This document shows, in pieces, positions 1-6,366 of a stretch of 18,009 nucleotides of DNA. Below the pieces are notes generated by a model. The model was not told the origin of the DNA. It did no database searches and saw only the letters and a program-made list of their open reading frames with translations. The stretch's first letter is position 1; each line of letters begins with the position of its first letter. The position numbers and the translations under genes were made by a program. Source of the stretch: Planctomycetaceae bacterium (GTDB lineage: Bacteria > Planctomycetota > Planctomycetia > Planctomycetales > Planctomycetaceae); contig JAGQQB010000013.1 in assembly GCA_020426425.1 (NCBI GenBank), positions 1 through 18,009 of the forward strand, given 5' to 3'.

Positions 1-13
1 GGATTTCGTGAAT

Positions 14-69
14 CGCCATGGCGTACCATCCCTCGCTGACGCTTCGGGTTACCAGAAATCCGAAGAAAA
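14..69. repeat. Possible dispersed intergenic repeat at left edge
   Basis: This non-coding stretch has a 10-bp palindrome, CGCCATGGCG (14-23), then CCCTCGCTGACGCTTCGGG (31-49) and AAATCCGAAG (56-65). The last string recurs exactly at 17701-17710 in the other large intergenic repeat of the window, and GGATTTCGTG at the very start resembles the arm at 17824-17833. I infer a fragment of a repeated intergenic element. Only a genome-wide copy count can confirm it. Confidence 0.3.
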
Positions 70-119
70 CATGTTGTGAAACTGGTTCTAGGAGTGAGGG
101 GGTGCGATCCTTGTTTCTA

Positions 120-154
120 GGTCCTTAGTCCTCGGTCCTCATACCTCGCTCATC
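120..154. repeat. Degenerate heptanucleotide tandem repeat
   Basis: Five consecutive 7-base units can be read on the plus strand: GGTCCTT, AGTCCTC, GGTCCTC, ATACCTC, GCTCATC. The middle units share a GTCCTC core and the register is kept without indels. The array ends at the stop codon of the aldehyde dehydrogenase gene. It resembles the short tandemly repeated heptamers known from cyanobacterial intergenic DNA, but that is only an analogy. Function unknown. Confidence 0.5.
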
Positions 155-1820
155 CCCGCAGCGCGGGGATCAGCAAGCCGGGAAGTTGTCCGAGTCCGGG
201 TTGGGCGAAGAGGTCGACAAGTTTCCAGGCGATCTGTTCCGAACGCTGGTGCGAAGGAAACCAGACTGGCTTGGGGAAGTTGCAGAGCGGACCGTAGAAG
301 ACAGTCTTGTCAAACAGGTCGAGGAAGTACAGGTTGTGAACCGAGCCGAGTCCGCTCTGGACGTCGCGTAGATCGCCACCGGGCCGAGCGCCCCAGGGGG
401 GAGTCATCAATCCGTAGACGAGGCCAGGCCATTGATTCAGGCAGACGCTGCCGTAGTTCATGGCATCGATCGCGCGTTCGAGTCGCGCCGATTGAGTTCG
501 TCGAAAACTGTCTGGAACCGTGATCGCCGAGCAGAGCGTGCCGAACAGCCGGTTGTTGCAAAAGTCGACCGCTGCTTCGAGGAATGTCTCGGTGCTGCCG
601 GGAATCGGAACTTCGGCACAAATGCAGACGAACGACTCATCGGTGAACAGCGGCGTCTGAGTATCCGGGGAGATTCCGTCCAGGAGCGTCCAGGGCAAGT
701 GTTTGTGTGTGTCGTCGATGTCGCGGCCAGAGAATCGGGTATACCGCTCACGCGCACCGGGATAATACGGCACCCGCTCCGGGACGGCGGCGAGCGCTTC
801 GCGGAGCAGTTGCAGGAATCGTTCCCGCTGTGGCCAGGACCGCGAGGTGACAATGGCCCTGGTGGTGAGGCAATTGAAGCCGGCGTTATTGGTGAGCGAC
901 GCGGCAATGTTGGTCGCCTGAAATCGCAACTGACGCTCTGTGTACTCGCCCGGCACGATGATCCACGGGGAGACATTTCCCAACTCGCTGGTCATTGGTT
1001 TATCGAGCAGTGGCCTGTTGCTGGCCTTACGCTCAGCTCGTTCGTCGCCGACGCCCCATACGATGGCGTCGTGCGTGTGGTGCGAACCGGTGATGTGGAC
1101 CGCGCCAATGGTTTCATGGCTGCAGGCATAGGCACCTGTCTGGCCATCGCCGGCAACAATCTGAATCCAACCCCGATCGGACAAAGGTGCGAAAACTTCG
1201 TCGAACACCGGCTTCAGGTAATCCATTACTGGATTCAGCTTGAGCAGGACCGGGACCCCTTCCTGTAGCAGCTTCGAGAGGGCATCGGTCACTGGAATTG
1301 AGGAGACGTTTCCCGCGCCGAGCACCAATTGAATCGGCTTGGCCTGTGGCCGGACAACGTTGTCGATCAGCTGTCCATGCAGGTTGGCCTCGTCGACACC
1401 CCGCTGCATCCAGACGTCGGCTCGCAGCCCGGTGAAGACGAGTGCGTCAAACACGCCTCGGGCAGGGACGACAGGCACGGCCAGCCGATCAACGGTCGTT
1501 GGCCGCACTCGCCCCGGCAGCGTTGGTTGACCGGTCTGGACGATCTGTCCCAGCACGTTCGCCAACAGGCGGAGATAACGCGCTACGGTCCCTGGTCCGC
1601 CGAGGATCTCTTCGGTTCGTCCATGTGAGGTCGTGATGGATTTGGCCTCGCAGCAACGCTGGACCCAGTCTCTCGCCGTGCGTTGGACACGTTGCAGGAC
1701 CGCCTCGGTCAATCGAATACGATCAGCCAGTGACGCCGTGGCCAGATCGTCCGCACCTTGACTCAGCCGGGCCAAGGCTGTGTCGATCTCGGTGAAGGAA
1801 GACGTTGCGGGCAGACTCAC
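150..1820 (-). CDS. Aldehyde dehydrogenase family protein (divergent clade)
   Basis: This is a 556-residue member of the NAD(P)-dependent aldehyde dehydrogenase superfamily, expected to oxidise an aldehyde to an acid in the cytoplasm. The substrate cannot be read from the sequence. Visible family landmarks are the FTGS-like segment HITGS (about 242-246), the general-base region SELGN with Glu279, and NNAGFNC with the candidate catalytic nucleophile Cys317. Lys194 in LLKLNP sits where the cofactor-binding lysine of VxKPxE motifs lies. The usual PWNFP motif is replaced by LGAGNVSSIP (167-176), and the protein is somewhat longer than typical 480-500-residue ALDHs, so it belongs to a divergent branch. 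The start is GTG with AAGG about nine bases upstream. There is no signal peptide. It diverges from the DUF1559 gene across a 197-bp region. The family is secure and the specificity is unknown. Confidence 0.88.
   Translation of the reverse strand: MSLPATSSFTEIDTALARLSQGADDLATASLADRIRLTEAVLQRVQRTARDWVQRCCEAKSITTSHGRTEEILGGPGTVARYLRLLANVLGQIVQTGQPTLPGRVRPTTVDRLAVPVVPARGVFDALVFTGLRADVWMQRGVDEANLHGQLIDNVVRPQAKPIQLVLGAGNVSSIPVTDALSKLLQEGVPVLLKLNPVMDYLKPVFDEVFAPLSDRGWIQIVAGDGQTGAYACSHETIGAVHITGSHHTHDAIVWGVGDERAERKASNRPLLDKPMTSELGNVSPWIIVPGEYTERQLRFQATNIAASLTNNAGFNCLTTRAIVTSRSWPQRERFLQLLREALAAVPERVPYYPGARERYTRFSGRDIDDTHKHLPWTLLDGISPDTQTPLFTDESFVCICAEVPIPGSTETFLEAAVDFCNNRLFGTLCSAITVPDSFRRTQSARLERAIDAMNYGSVCLNQWPGLVYGLMTPPWGARPGGDLRDVQSGLGSVHNLYFLDLFDKTVFYGPLCNFPKPVWFPSHQRSEQIAWKLVDLFAQPGLGQLPGLLIPALRG
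152..170 (-). terminator. GC-rich hairpin overlapping the ALDH stop codon
   Basis: An 8-bp perfect stem (152-159 with 163-170) closes a 3-nt loop and covers the last codons and the stop of the minus-strand aldehyde dehydrogenase gene. No T-tract follows on the minus strand, so this is not a classical intrinsic terminator. It may act as a 3' end stabiliser or a weak terminator. Confidence 0.3.
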
Positions 1821-1862
1821 GTTGCCGGGCCTTGGGCTGTGGATACGACTGGGATTTTTTGA

Positions 1863-1876
1863 TCAACAGTTGTTGA
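1863..1876. promoter_or_regulatory. Short palindrome in divergent promoter region
   Basis: TCAACA (1863-1868) and TGTTGA (1871-1876) form a perfect inverted repeat around a 2-bp centre. It lies between the divergent aldehyde dehydrogenase and DUF1559 genes and overlaps the candidate -35 element of the latter, a plausible position for a repressor operator. No regulator gene is adjacent, so this is inference. Confidence 0.3.
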
Positions 1877-1902
1877 CGGGTAATGGAGCGTACCTGTAGC
1901 AT
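1873..1902 (+). promoter_or_regulatory. Candidate sigma-70-type promoter for the DUF1559 gene
   Basis: TTGACG (1873-1878) matches five of six bases of the -35 consensus. An 18-bp spacer leads to TAGCAT (1897-1902), four of six bases of the -10 consensus. It would give a 5' leader of roughly 110 nt before the ATG at 2018. Planctomycete promoter rules are poorly known, so confidence is low. Confidence 0.3.
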
Positions 1903-2004
1903 CAGGGTGCGTCAAACATGCCGAAGACGCTGGCCATAAGGTCATTCTACTCTCCGCCCTGTCAATTCAGGGACGATTCCCACCTGCGGTGCCCACCAAG
2001 TTTT

Positions 2005-2011
2005 GAAAGGA
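2005..2011 (+). promoter_or_regulatory. Ribosome binding site that decides the DUF1559 start
   Basis: GAAAGGA lies with its last base six nucleotides before the ATG at 2018. A possible TTG start at 2003 lies upstream of and partly on this site, so it would have no usable Shine-Dalgarno. The ATG at 2018 is therefore the better start. Confidence 0.6.
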
Positions 2012-2017
2012 AAATTG

Positions 2018-3022
2018 ATGTCCTCATCTGTTCGTCGTCGAGGGTTTACCCTCATTGAATTGCTGGTCGTGATCGCGATCATCGCGATTTTGATCGCCCT
2101 GCTGCTGCCCGCTGTGCAGCAAGCCCGTGAAGCGGCTCGTCGGACCCAGTGCAAGAACAACATGAAGCAGTTCGGCCTGGCCCTGCACAATTACCATGAT
2201 GTGTTCACCATGTTTCCGCTGGGCGTGAGTGTGAAGTGGGACGCCACGGCCACGGCGCCGACGAGTAACTTCTATTCCAATGCCAATGCGGCCCTGTTGC
2301 CCTACTTCGAACAGGCCAATCTGAAGGGGTTGTACAACGAGTCGTTGGCATGGGAAAACCAGTCTTCCACAGTCGCCAAGACGGTCATCCCGAGTTTCGT
2401 CTGCCCCTCGAATGCAGGAAACACTGTCGTCTCGGTCGATGTGTTGGCAGCGTTTCCAGTGGGAGCGCAACTGGCAATTACCACTTACTTGTACAACAAG
2501 GGATCCCATGGTGGCTGGTGTAGCAATCCAATCTCGATGGGGAATCGTGTGGGAATGTTCGACACGAACCTGACCTGCAAAATGCGTGACCTGACCGACG
2601 GCAGTTCGAACACGATTGCCATGGGCGAAGGTGCGTCTGGCAGCCTGTTTACTGTGTGTGAGGGGCAGGGATGCACAGGGCCAGGCTCAGGTGAAGCGGC
2701 GCAGGGTTGGATCCAGGCCCAGCCAAACAGCACCGGTTTCAAAGGTCCACCGCCGATGGGAATTCCAGCAATCGGAAGTATCTTTGGTAGTTCAATGGAC
2801 TTGATCAACAAGAACCCAGTCACGGAAACGTTGATTAATGATGGCGTGAATAACTGTGCCGATGCAGGCCACGCGACCAGCAACTACCGCAGCTATCATG
2901 TCGGCGGGGTTCACTTCCTCCTGGGCGATGGCTCGGCCCGCTTTGTGAGTGAAAACATCGACCGCGGCACCTTCAACGCACTGAGCACCCGGGGCGGCGG
3001 CGAAGTGGTGGGTGAGTTCTAA
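2018..3022 (+). CDS. DUF1559 domain protein, prepilin-like with H-X9-DG C-terminal motif
   Basis: This 334-residue protein belongs to the large planctomycete DUF1559 (SBP_bac_10-type) family. The N-terminus is a type IV pilin/type II pseudopilin leader: a basic segment, GFTLIE at 9-14 with the expected prepilin peptidase cut after Gly9 and Glu at mature position 5, then a hydrophobic helix to about residue 31. The motif AVQQAREAARR follows, as is usual in this family. The C-terminus carries His294, nine residues, then Asp304-Gly305, the H-X9-DG signature. Such proteins are expected to be processed and anchored in, or exported across, the inner membrane. Their function is not established, and planctomycete genomes carry many paralogues. 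The gene is monocistronic here: its own ribosome binding site, and a strong terminator 62 bp after the stop. Confidence 0.93.
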   Translation: MSSSVRRRGFTLIELLVVIAIIAILIALLLPAVQQAREAARRTQCKNNMKQFGLALHNYHDVFTMFPLGVSVKWDATATAPTSNFYSNANAALLPYFEQANLKGLYNESLAWENQSSTVAKTVIPSFVCPSNAGNTVVSVDVLAAFPVGAQLAITTYLYNKGSHGGWCSNPISMGNRVGMFDTNLTCKMRDLTDGSSNTIAMGEGASGSLFTVCEGQGCTGPGSGEAAQGWIQAQPNSTGFKGPPPMGIPAIGSIFGSSMDLINKNPVTETLINDGVNNCADAGHATSNYRSYHVGGVHFLLGDGSARFVSENIDRGTFNALSTRGGGEVVGEF

Positions 3023-3083
3023 GTCGTTCTCTTGTCGACGTTGTGCCGCTGCAACGGACATCAGGTCGACAATGTGTTCATTG

Positions 3084-3122
3084 CCGGGAGAAGTCTTCAT
3101 TCGCAGGCTTCTCCCGGTTTTT
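3084..3122 (+). terminator. Intrinsic terminator of the DUF1559 gene
   Basis: CCGGGAGAAG (3084-3093) pairs perfectly with CTTCTCCCGG (3108-3117) across a 14-nt loop and is followed at once by TTTTT (3118-3122). This is the only textbook Rho-independent terminator in the window. Confidence 0.85.
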
Positions 3123-3238
3123 GTTTGCGCGAATCGATTCGTCTGTGCCGGAAGTCCTTTGGACGAGCTGCGCGATACGACACCCTGATCGCATGGTCAA
3201 CTGGCATGACGTTTTGGTTGCCAAACCGGACCAATCGG

Positions 3239-3619
3239 TCAGTCCCACAAATCGAGCCAGTTGCCGAGCACTTCGGCAATTTCGTCTTCGTCGAGCGTCT
3301 CATGCGCGAGAAGATGGTCGACCAGGGTGGCGATGGCGGACCAGTGGTCGTCTTGCGAGAGGCGGCGGTACAGGCGGAGTGAGGTCTGTTCGAGGTGGTT
3401 CAGGCGTCGGCGGTGATCGGGGAATTTCGCGGCAGCAGCCTGCCACGCGAGTCGCCAGTCCTGGGACCATTCGGCGACCAGGGCGGGGTGGAAGGGATCG
3501 CCGGTGTGGATCATCTCCGCGACTGGGCCCGCCAGAGCGACGAGAATGGAGTGGTGACGGAACTCTTCGTCGGACAGATCTGTGGTCTCCCAGGCGATCT
3601 CGGTGGCCGCCGAATCATT
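3239..3619 (-). CDS. Peptidase M41-like protein, C-terminal fragment (5' end lost at artefact junction)
   Basis: About 125 residues remain of a protein running from DSAATEIAWE to the stop. AGPVAE (residues 30-35 of the fragment) followed by a Trp-rich helical region with SQDW resembles the helical C-terminal part of the FtsH-type (M41) protease domain, where an Asp in that region is the third zinc ligand. The HExxH zinc site would lie upstream and is absent. An open frame continues upstream to 3727, but its first 36 codons are translated from the poly-T tract and from DNA belonging to the DUF1501 gene, so they are not native. The native gene start is outside this assembly path. Planctomycetes have short M41-like proteins without an AAA domain, which this may be. 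The family call is tentative; the truncation is clear. Confidence 0.5.
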   Translation of the reverse strand, partial: NDSAATEIAWETTDLSDEEFRHHSILVALAGPVAEMIHTGDPFHPALVAEWSQDWRLAWQAAAAKFPDHRRRLNHLEQTSLRLYRRLSQDDHWSAIATLVDHLLAHETLDEDEIAEVLGNWLDLWD

Positions 3620-3652
3620 AAAAAAAAAAATGATTATCGGCGGCACCGACGA
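3596..3652. other. Adapter-like chimeric junction (probable assembly artefact)
   Basis: Read on the minus strand, 3619 to 3596 matches 22 of the first 24 bases of the Illumina P5 adapter (AATGATACGGCGACCACC then GAGATC). The only differences are T for A at base 7 and G for A at base 13. Immediately 5' of it on that strand is a run of 11 T (3630-3620), as in the T10 spacer of the flow-cell P5 oligo. From 3629 on the plus strand, AATGATTATCGGCGGCACCG gives a second, inverted P5-like arm with small indels. Two genes are cut at exactly this point. The translated junction, FFFNDSAATEI, mirrors the adapter-derived peptide FFFNDTATTEI. The simplest reading is two genomic ends with adapter-like sequence joined through adapter/poly-T sequence. 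Confidence 0.85.
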
Positions 3653-4226
3653 ACAATGGCGCATACGCGGAACCGAGATATCCTCCCAACGCGATATTCG
3701 GAGCACAAAAGACCGGCGGTCCGACACACTTGATCAGCCATGCATTCGAAACGAAGTTCCGCGTGCTCGGCTTGTGCTTGGCGACGTACGAACCGAGGTA
3801 AGGTTGCTCGTCGGGCACGCCCTGCTGCACCCGCTTCTCCGATTGACCGCTGAGCAGATTGTGCATCGCATCAAAGTGATTGCTGATCGCGCCAGGATGA
3901 TGCATCGAGTTGATCAGCGTGAACTTGTCGGCGACGCGAGCCAATTCGGTATGCATCTCGTTGATTCGCATACCCGGAACTTGCGTGGCGATCGGCTGGT
4001 AGGGACCACGATAATCAAGTGGAGCCTCGGGCTTCATGTCCCAGGTATCAACGTGACTCGGTCCGCCACACAGCAACACGAAAATGCACGACTTCTCTGC
4101 CCGGACCGCTTCGCCAGCAGCATTGACGTCATCCGCCCCCATGACCATGCCCGGCATCCCCAGACTGAGCGTCCCCAACCCCCCAGCAATCAGCGCCTGT
4201 CGCCGGTTCATCTCGATGCGATTCAT
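3618..4226 (-). CDS. DUF1501 domain protein, N-terminal part only (3' end lost at artefact junction)
   Basis: The 202 residues are the front half of a DUF1501 protein, a family related to alkaline-phosphatase/sulfatase folds and usually exported in planctomycetes. NRRQALIAGG (7-16) is a Tat-like leader. CGGPSHVDTWDMKP (53-66) is the family's conserved block, followed by a second His-containing block, SMHHPGAISNHFDAMH (107-122). Full-length members have about 430-480 residues, so more than half is missing. The frame ends ...VGAADN-HFFF-stop, where the last residues and the TAA come from the poly-T tract, not the gene. The start at 4226 has GGGGA upstream; 4211 is an alternative ATG. It follows yraN on the same strand after 163 bp. 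No active-site claim is made for this family. Confidence 0.8.
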   Translation of the reverse strand: MNRIEMNRRQALIAGGLGTLSLGMPGMVMGADDVNAAGEAVRAEKSCIFVLLCGGPSHVDTWDMKPEAPLDYRGPYQPIATQVPGMRINEMHTELARVADKFTLINSMHHPGAISNHFDAMHNLLSGQSEKRVQQGVPDEQPYLGSYVAKHKPSTRNFVSNAWLIKCVGPPVFCAPNIALGGYLGSAYAPLFVGAADNHFFF

Positions 4227-4389
4227 CAGCCTGTTTCCCCGTATCGATGGACCATCCACATCCCCAGGCGCGGGACTGGGGCGAATCGATATCCATCCTA
4301 ACGGAACGCATCGACGGATTTCCATGTGAGATGTGCATTTGGTGCCAGTTGGGCGGTTGTTGACGATTCCTGCAAAGGTCGCAACTGGT

Positions 4390-4776
4390 TCACCAATCAA
4401 TCGGTGGCTCGAATGCCGCGATGTAATGCTGGATGACGGGTTCCTGTCCCTGCTGCCAGGTGATGGCGATCACGTCGAAGCGGCAGCGGTGGTTGAGGAG
4501 GTTGCGGCGTTTCAGCCACATTAGTGCGGCGCGGGCGATTTGACGCTGCTTGGTGCGGGTGACCGCTTCGGCGGGATGGCCAGCAACATGGGAGGATCGG
4601 GTCTTTACCTCGACGAAGACCAGTGTGTCGTCGTGTCGGGCAATCAAATCGATTTCACCAACGCGATGCAGCGACTGCCGCGCGAGAATGCGGTACCCCT
4701 GCCGACGCAGATAGGTCGCAGCCGTCCGTTCGCCACGATCACCGAACAGTTTTCTCAGCCAGCCGGTCCGCTTCAT
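4390..4776 (-). CDS. yraN: YraN/UPF0102 family endonuclease-like protein
   Basis: This 128-residue protein has the full YraN (UPF0102) pattern: an N-terminal GERTAATYLRRQGYRIL segment (about 15-31), GEIDLI at 40-45, and FVEVKTRS at 54-61. Glu41, Asp43, Glu56 and Lys58 fit a PD-(D/E)XK nuclease core, and the family resembles Holliday-junction resolvases. A defined cellular role is not established. The length equals the usual family size of about 120-130 residues. An ATG at 4776 with AAGGA nine bases upstream was chosen; the longer upstream open frame lies inside the sulfatase gene. Only 32 bp separate it from the sulfatase stop, so co-transcription is likely even though the products are functionally unrelated. 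Confidence 0.9.
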   Translation of the reverse strand: MKRTGWLRKLFGDRGERTAATYLRRQGYRILARQSLHRVGEIDLIARHDDTLVFVEVKTRSSHVAGHPAEAVTRTKQRQIARAALMWLKRRNLLNHRCRFDVIAITWQQGQEPVIQHYIAAFEPPIDW

Positions 4777-4808
4777 CGGGCGGCATCCTTGTTCAATAGG
4801 CCCCAGTG

Positions 4809-6194
4809 TCAGCGTTGGTCCTTCGGCAGTCGGGTGCCAAGTTCTCGGTCGAAGCCATCGGGCGTGAGTTGGTCGGTACCGGGGAATGCGTCGTCGGTCT
4901 GTGCTTGCCATGCGGAGAGCAGATTGCGCAGCTCGCTCAGCGTCGCTGCGTAGTTCGCATCCTCCGCCAGATTGTGCAGGCAGTGAGGATCGACCGTCAC
5001 ATCGTACAGGGCTTCTTCCGGTCGCGGAGTGAGAAAGACCTCCGCCAGTGGCGGTATGAGTTGATCGGCATCGCGCAGCTGCTGCATTGCCGCATACGTG
5101 GGAGAACGGACGGCATCGGCTGGTGGGGTCCCTGGAAGTTGTGGCTGCCAATTACGAATGTAGCGGAAGCGAGACGTGGTCACCGCCCGCTCGAATGCCT
5201 GATAGTCGTGCCAATTGTGCTCCGAGTACGCCGCCTTGCGGACAGGCGTCTCCGGCGACTTCAGCAGCGGGACGAACGACATTCCCTGATGCCGGTCAAG
5301 CGGCGGCAAACCAGCAAGGTCGAGCAGGCTGGGTACAATGTCGACGCTGCTGACCAGTTGTCGGCACACCTGTCCCGGCTCGGTGATGCCGTTTGGATAC
5401 CGAACGAGAAACGGAGTATGGACGCCATCTTCGTAAACGGTGGTCTTACAGCGAGGAAACGGACGACCGTTATCGCTGATGACGAGCACCAGGGTGTTCT
5501 CCGCTGCACCCTGTTCGGCAAGCTCCTTTAACACCAGTCCGACATACTCATCGAAGCGGCCAATCTCGTCGTAGTAGAGCGCGAGATCGCCGCGGACATC
5601 GGGCGTATCGGGGAAGATTGGCGGCACGACGACATCATCGTTCGTATGCGGCGGATCAATCGCGCCGGGCTGATAGCCCCGATGAGGATCGGTCGACGCA
5701 AACCAGAAGAAGAAGGGTTGATCGCGCGGACGTTGCTGCAAGGTCTCGACCCAATCCTCCTCACCACCCGGACCGCCTCCTTCTCGGACAAGATCGAACT
5801 GTTCCTTGACCGCATTCCCGAGATGCCACTTTCCCACCGCAGCCGTGTAGTAGCCCGCCTTGCGCAGAGGCTGGGCGATGAGCACCTGGTCTGGCGGCAA
5901 TGGCTGATGCAGTTCGCCCGCTCCCGTCGCATGGGGATAACGACCGGTAAGAATGGAACAGCGACTGGGACTACACGAAGAACAGGTGAGGTACGCCCGA
6001 TCAAATCGCAGGCCATCGCGTGCGAGTTGATCGAGATTCGGTGTGCGAATGTAGGGATGCCCATAGGCACCGCAATCATCCCAGGCCATGTCGTCAGCAA
6101 TGAAGATCAGGAAGTTCGGTTGCTCGGCCACAGAGACGGAAGTTGCTCCCAGCAGCAACAGGCTCCACATCCGTAACCAGTGCATCCCACTCAT
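4809..6194 (-). CDS. Secreted Cys-type sulfatase
   Basis: This 461-residue type I sulfatase would hydrolyse sulfate esters, probably of polysaccharides, in the periplasm or outside the cell. A signal peptide spans about 1-23 (hydrophobic LLLLGATSVSVAE). Active-site features seen are Asp34-Asp35 in FIADDMAWDD, the formylglycine motif CSPSR at 74-78 (Cys74 is the residue to be oxidised), Lys122 and His124 in GKWHLG, His171 in TDPHRG, Asp241-Asn242 in SDNG, and Lys250. These cover the metal and sulfate ligands of an active enzyme. Cys74 means it needs a formylglycine-generating enzyme or anaerobic maturase, and none lies in the window. The ATG at 6194 has GAGG upstream and begins just before the signal peptide; the longer frame to 6317 adds no plausible leader. 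Substrate unknown. It leads the pair with yraN and diverges from the AAA+ ATPase gene. Confidence 0.93.
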   Translation of the reverse strand: MSGMHWLRMWSLLLLGATSVSVAEQPNFLIFIADDMAWDDCGAYGHPYIRTPNLDQLARDGLRFDRAYLTCSSCSPSRCSILTGRYPHATGAGELHQPLPPDQVLIAQPLRKAGYYTAAVGKWHLGNAVKEQFDLVREGGGPGGEEDWVETLQQRPRDQPFFFWFASTDPHRGYQPGAIDPPHTNDDVVVPPIFPDTPDVRGDLALYYDEIGRFDEYVGLVLKELAEQGAAENTLVLVISDNGRPFPRCKTTVYEDGVHTPFLVRYPNGITEPGQVCRQLVSSVDIVPSLLDLAGLPPLDRHQGMSFVPLLKSPETPVRKAAYSEHNWHDYQAFERAVTTSRFRYIRNWQPQLPGTPPADAVRSPTYAAMQQLRDADQLIPPLAEVFLTPRPEEALYDVTVDPHCLHNLAEDANYAATLSELRNLLSAWQAQTDDAFPGTDQLTPDGFDRELGTRLPKDQR

Positions 6195-6366
6195 GTTGTC
6201 CTCACTTCTCTTGTTCTTCGTGGCGCAATTCGCGAGTGCCGCAGTTCTTAACCAAGTGAGCACCTTGGAAGGAATGTGGCGAAAAGTCAACAAACTGCCG
6301 ACTGCGCGTTCAAACACAAACTAAGGTTGAGAGAGTAACTCGCGCGCCACAGGGGGAAATGTTCTC

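Noticed and set aside
432..1268. Long plus-strand open frame of 278 residues antisense to the aldehyde dehydrogenase
   Set aside because: It is the shadow of a well-supported gene, with no family features and a composition typical of antisense frames.
3130..3141. Perfect 12-bp palindrome CGAATCGATTCG after the DUF1559 terminator
   Set aside because: It has no gene start nearby, and short CGAATCG-type palindromes are not rare in this composition.
3043..3621. Plus-strand open frame of 192 residues
   Set aside because: It is Arg/Gly-rich antisense translation of the M41-like gene, ends at the artefact junction, and has no start signal.
3582..4301. Plus-strand open frame of 239 residues crossing the junction
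   Set aside because: It runs antisense through two truncated genes and the poly-A tract (translated as KKKM), so it is not a gene.
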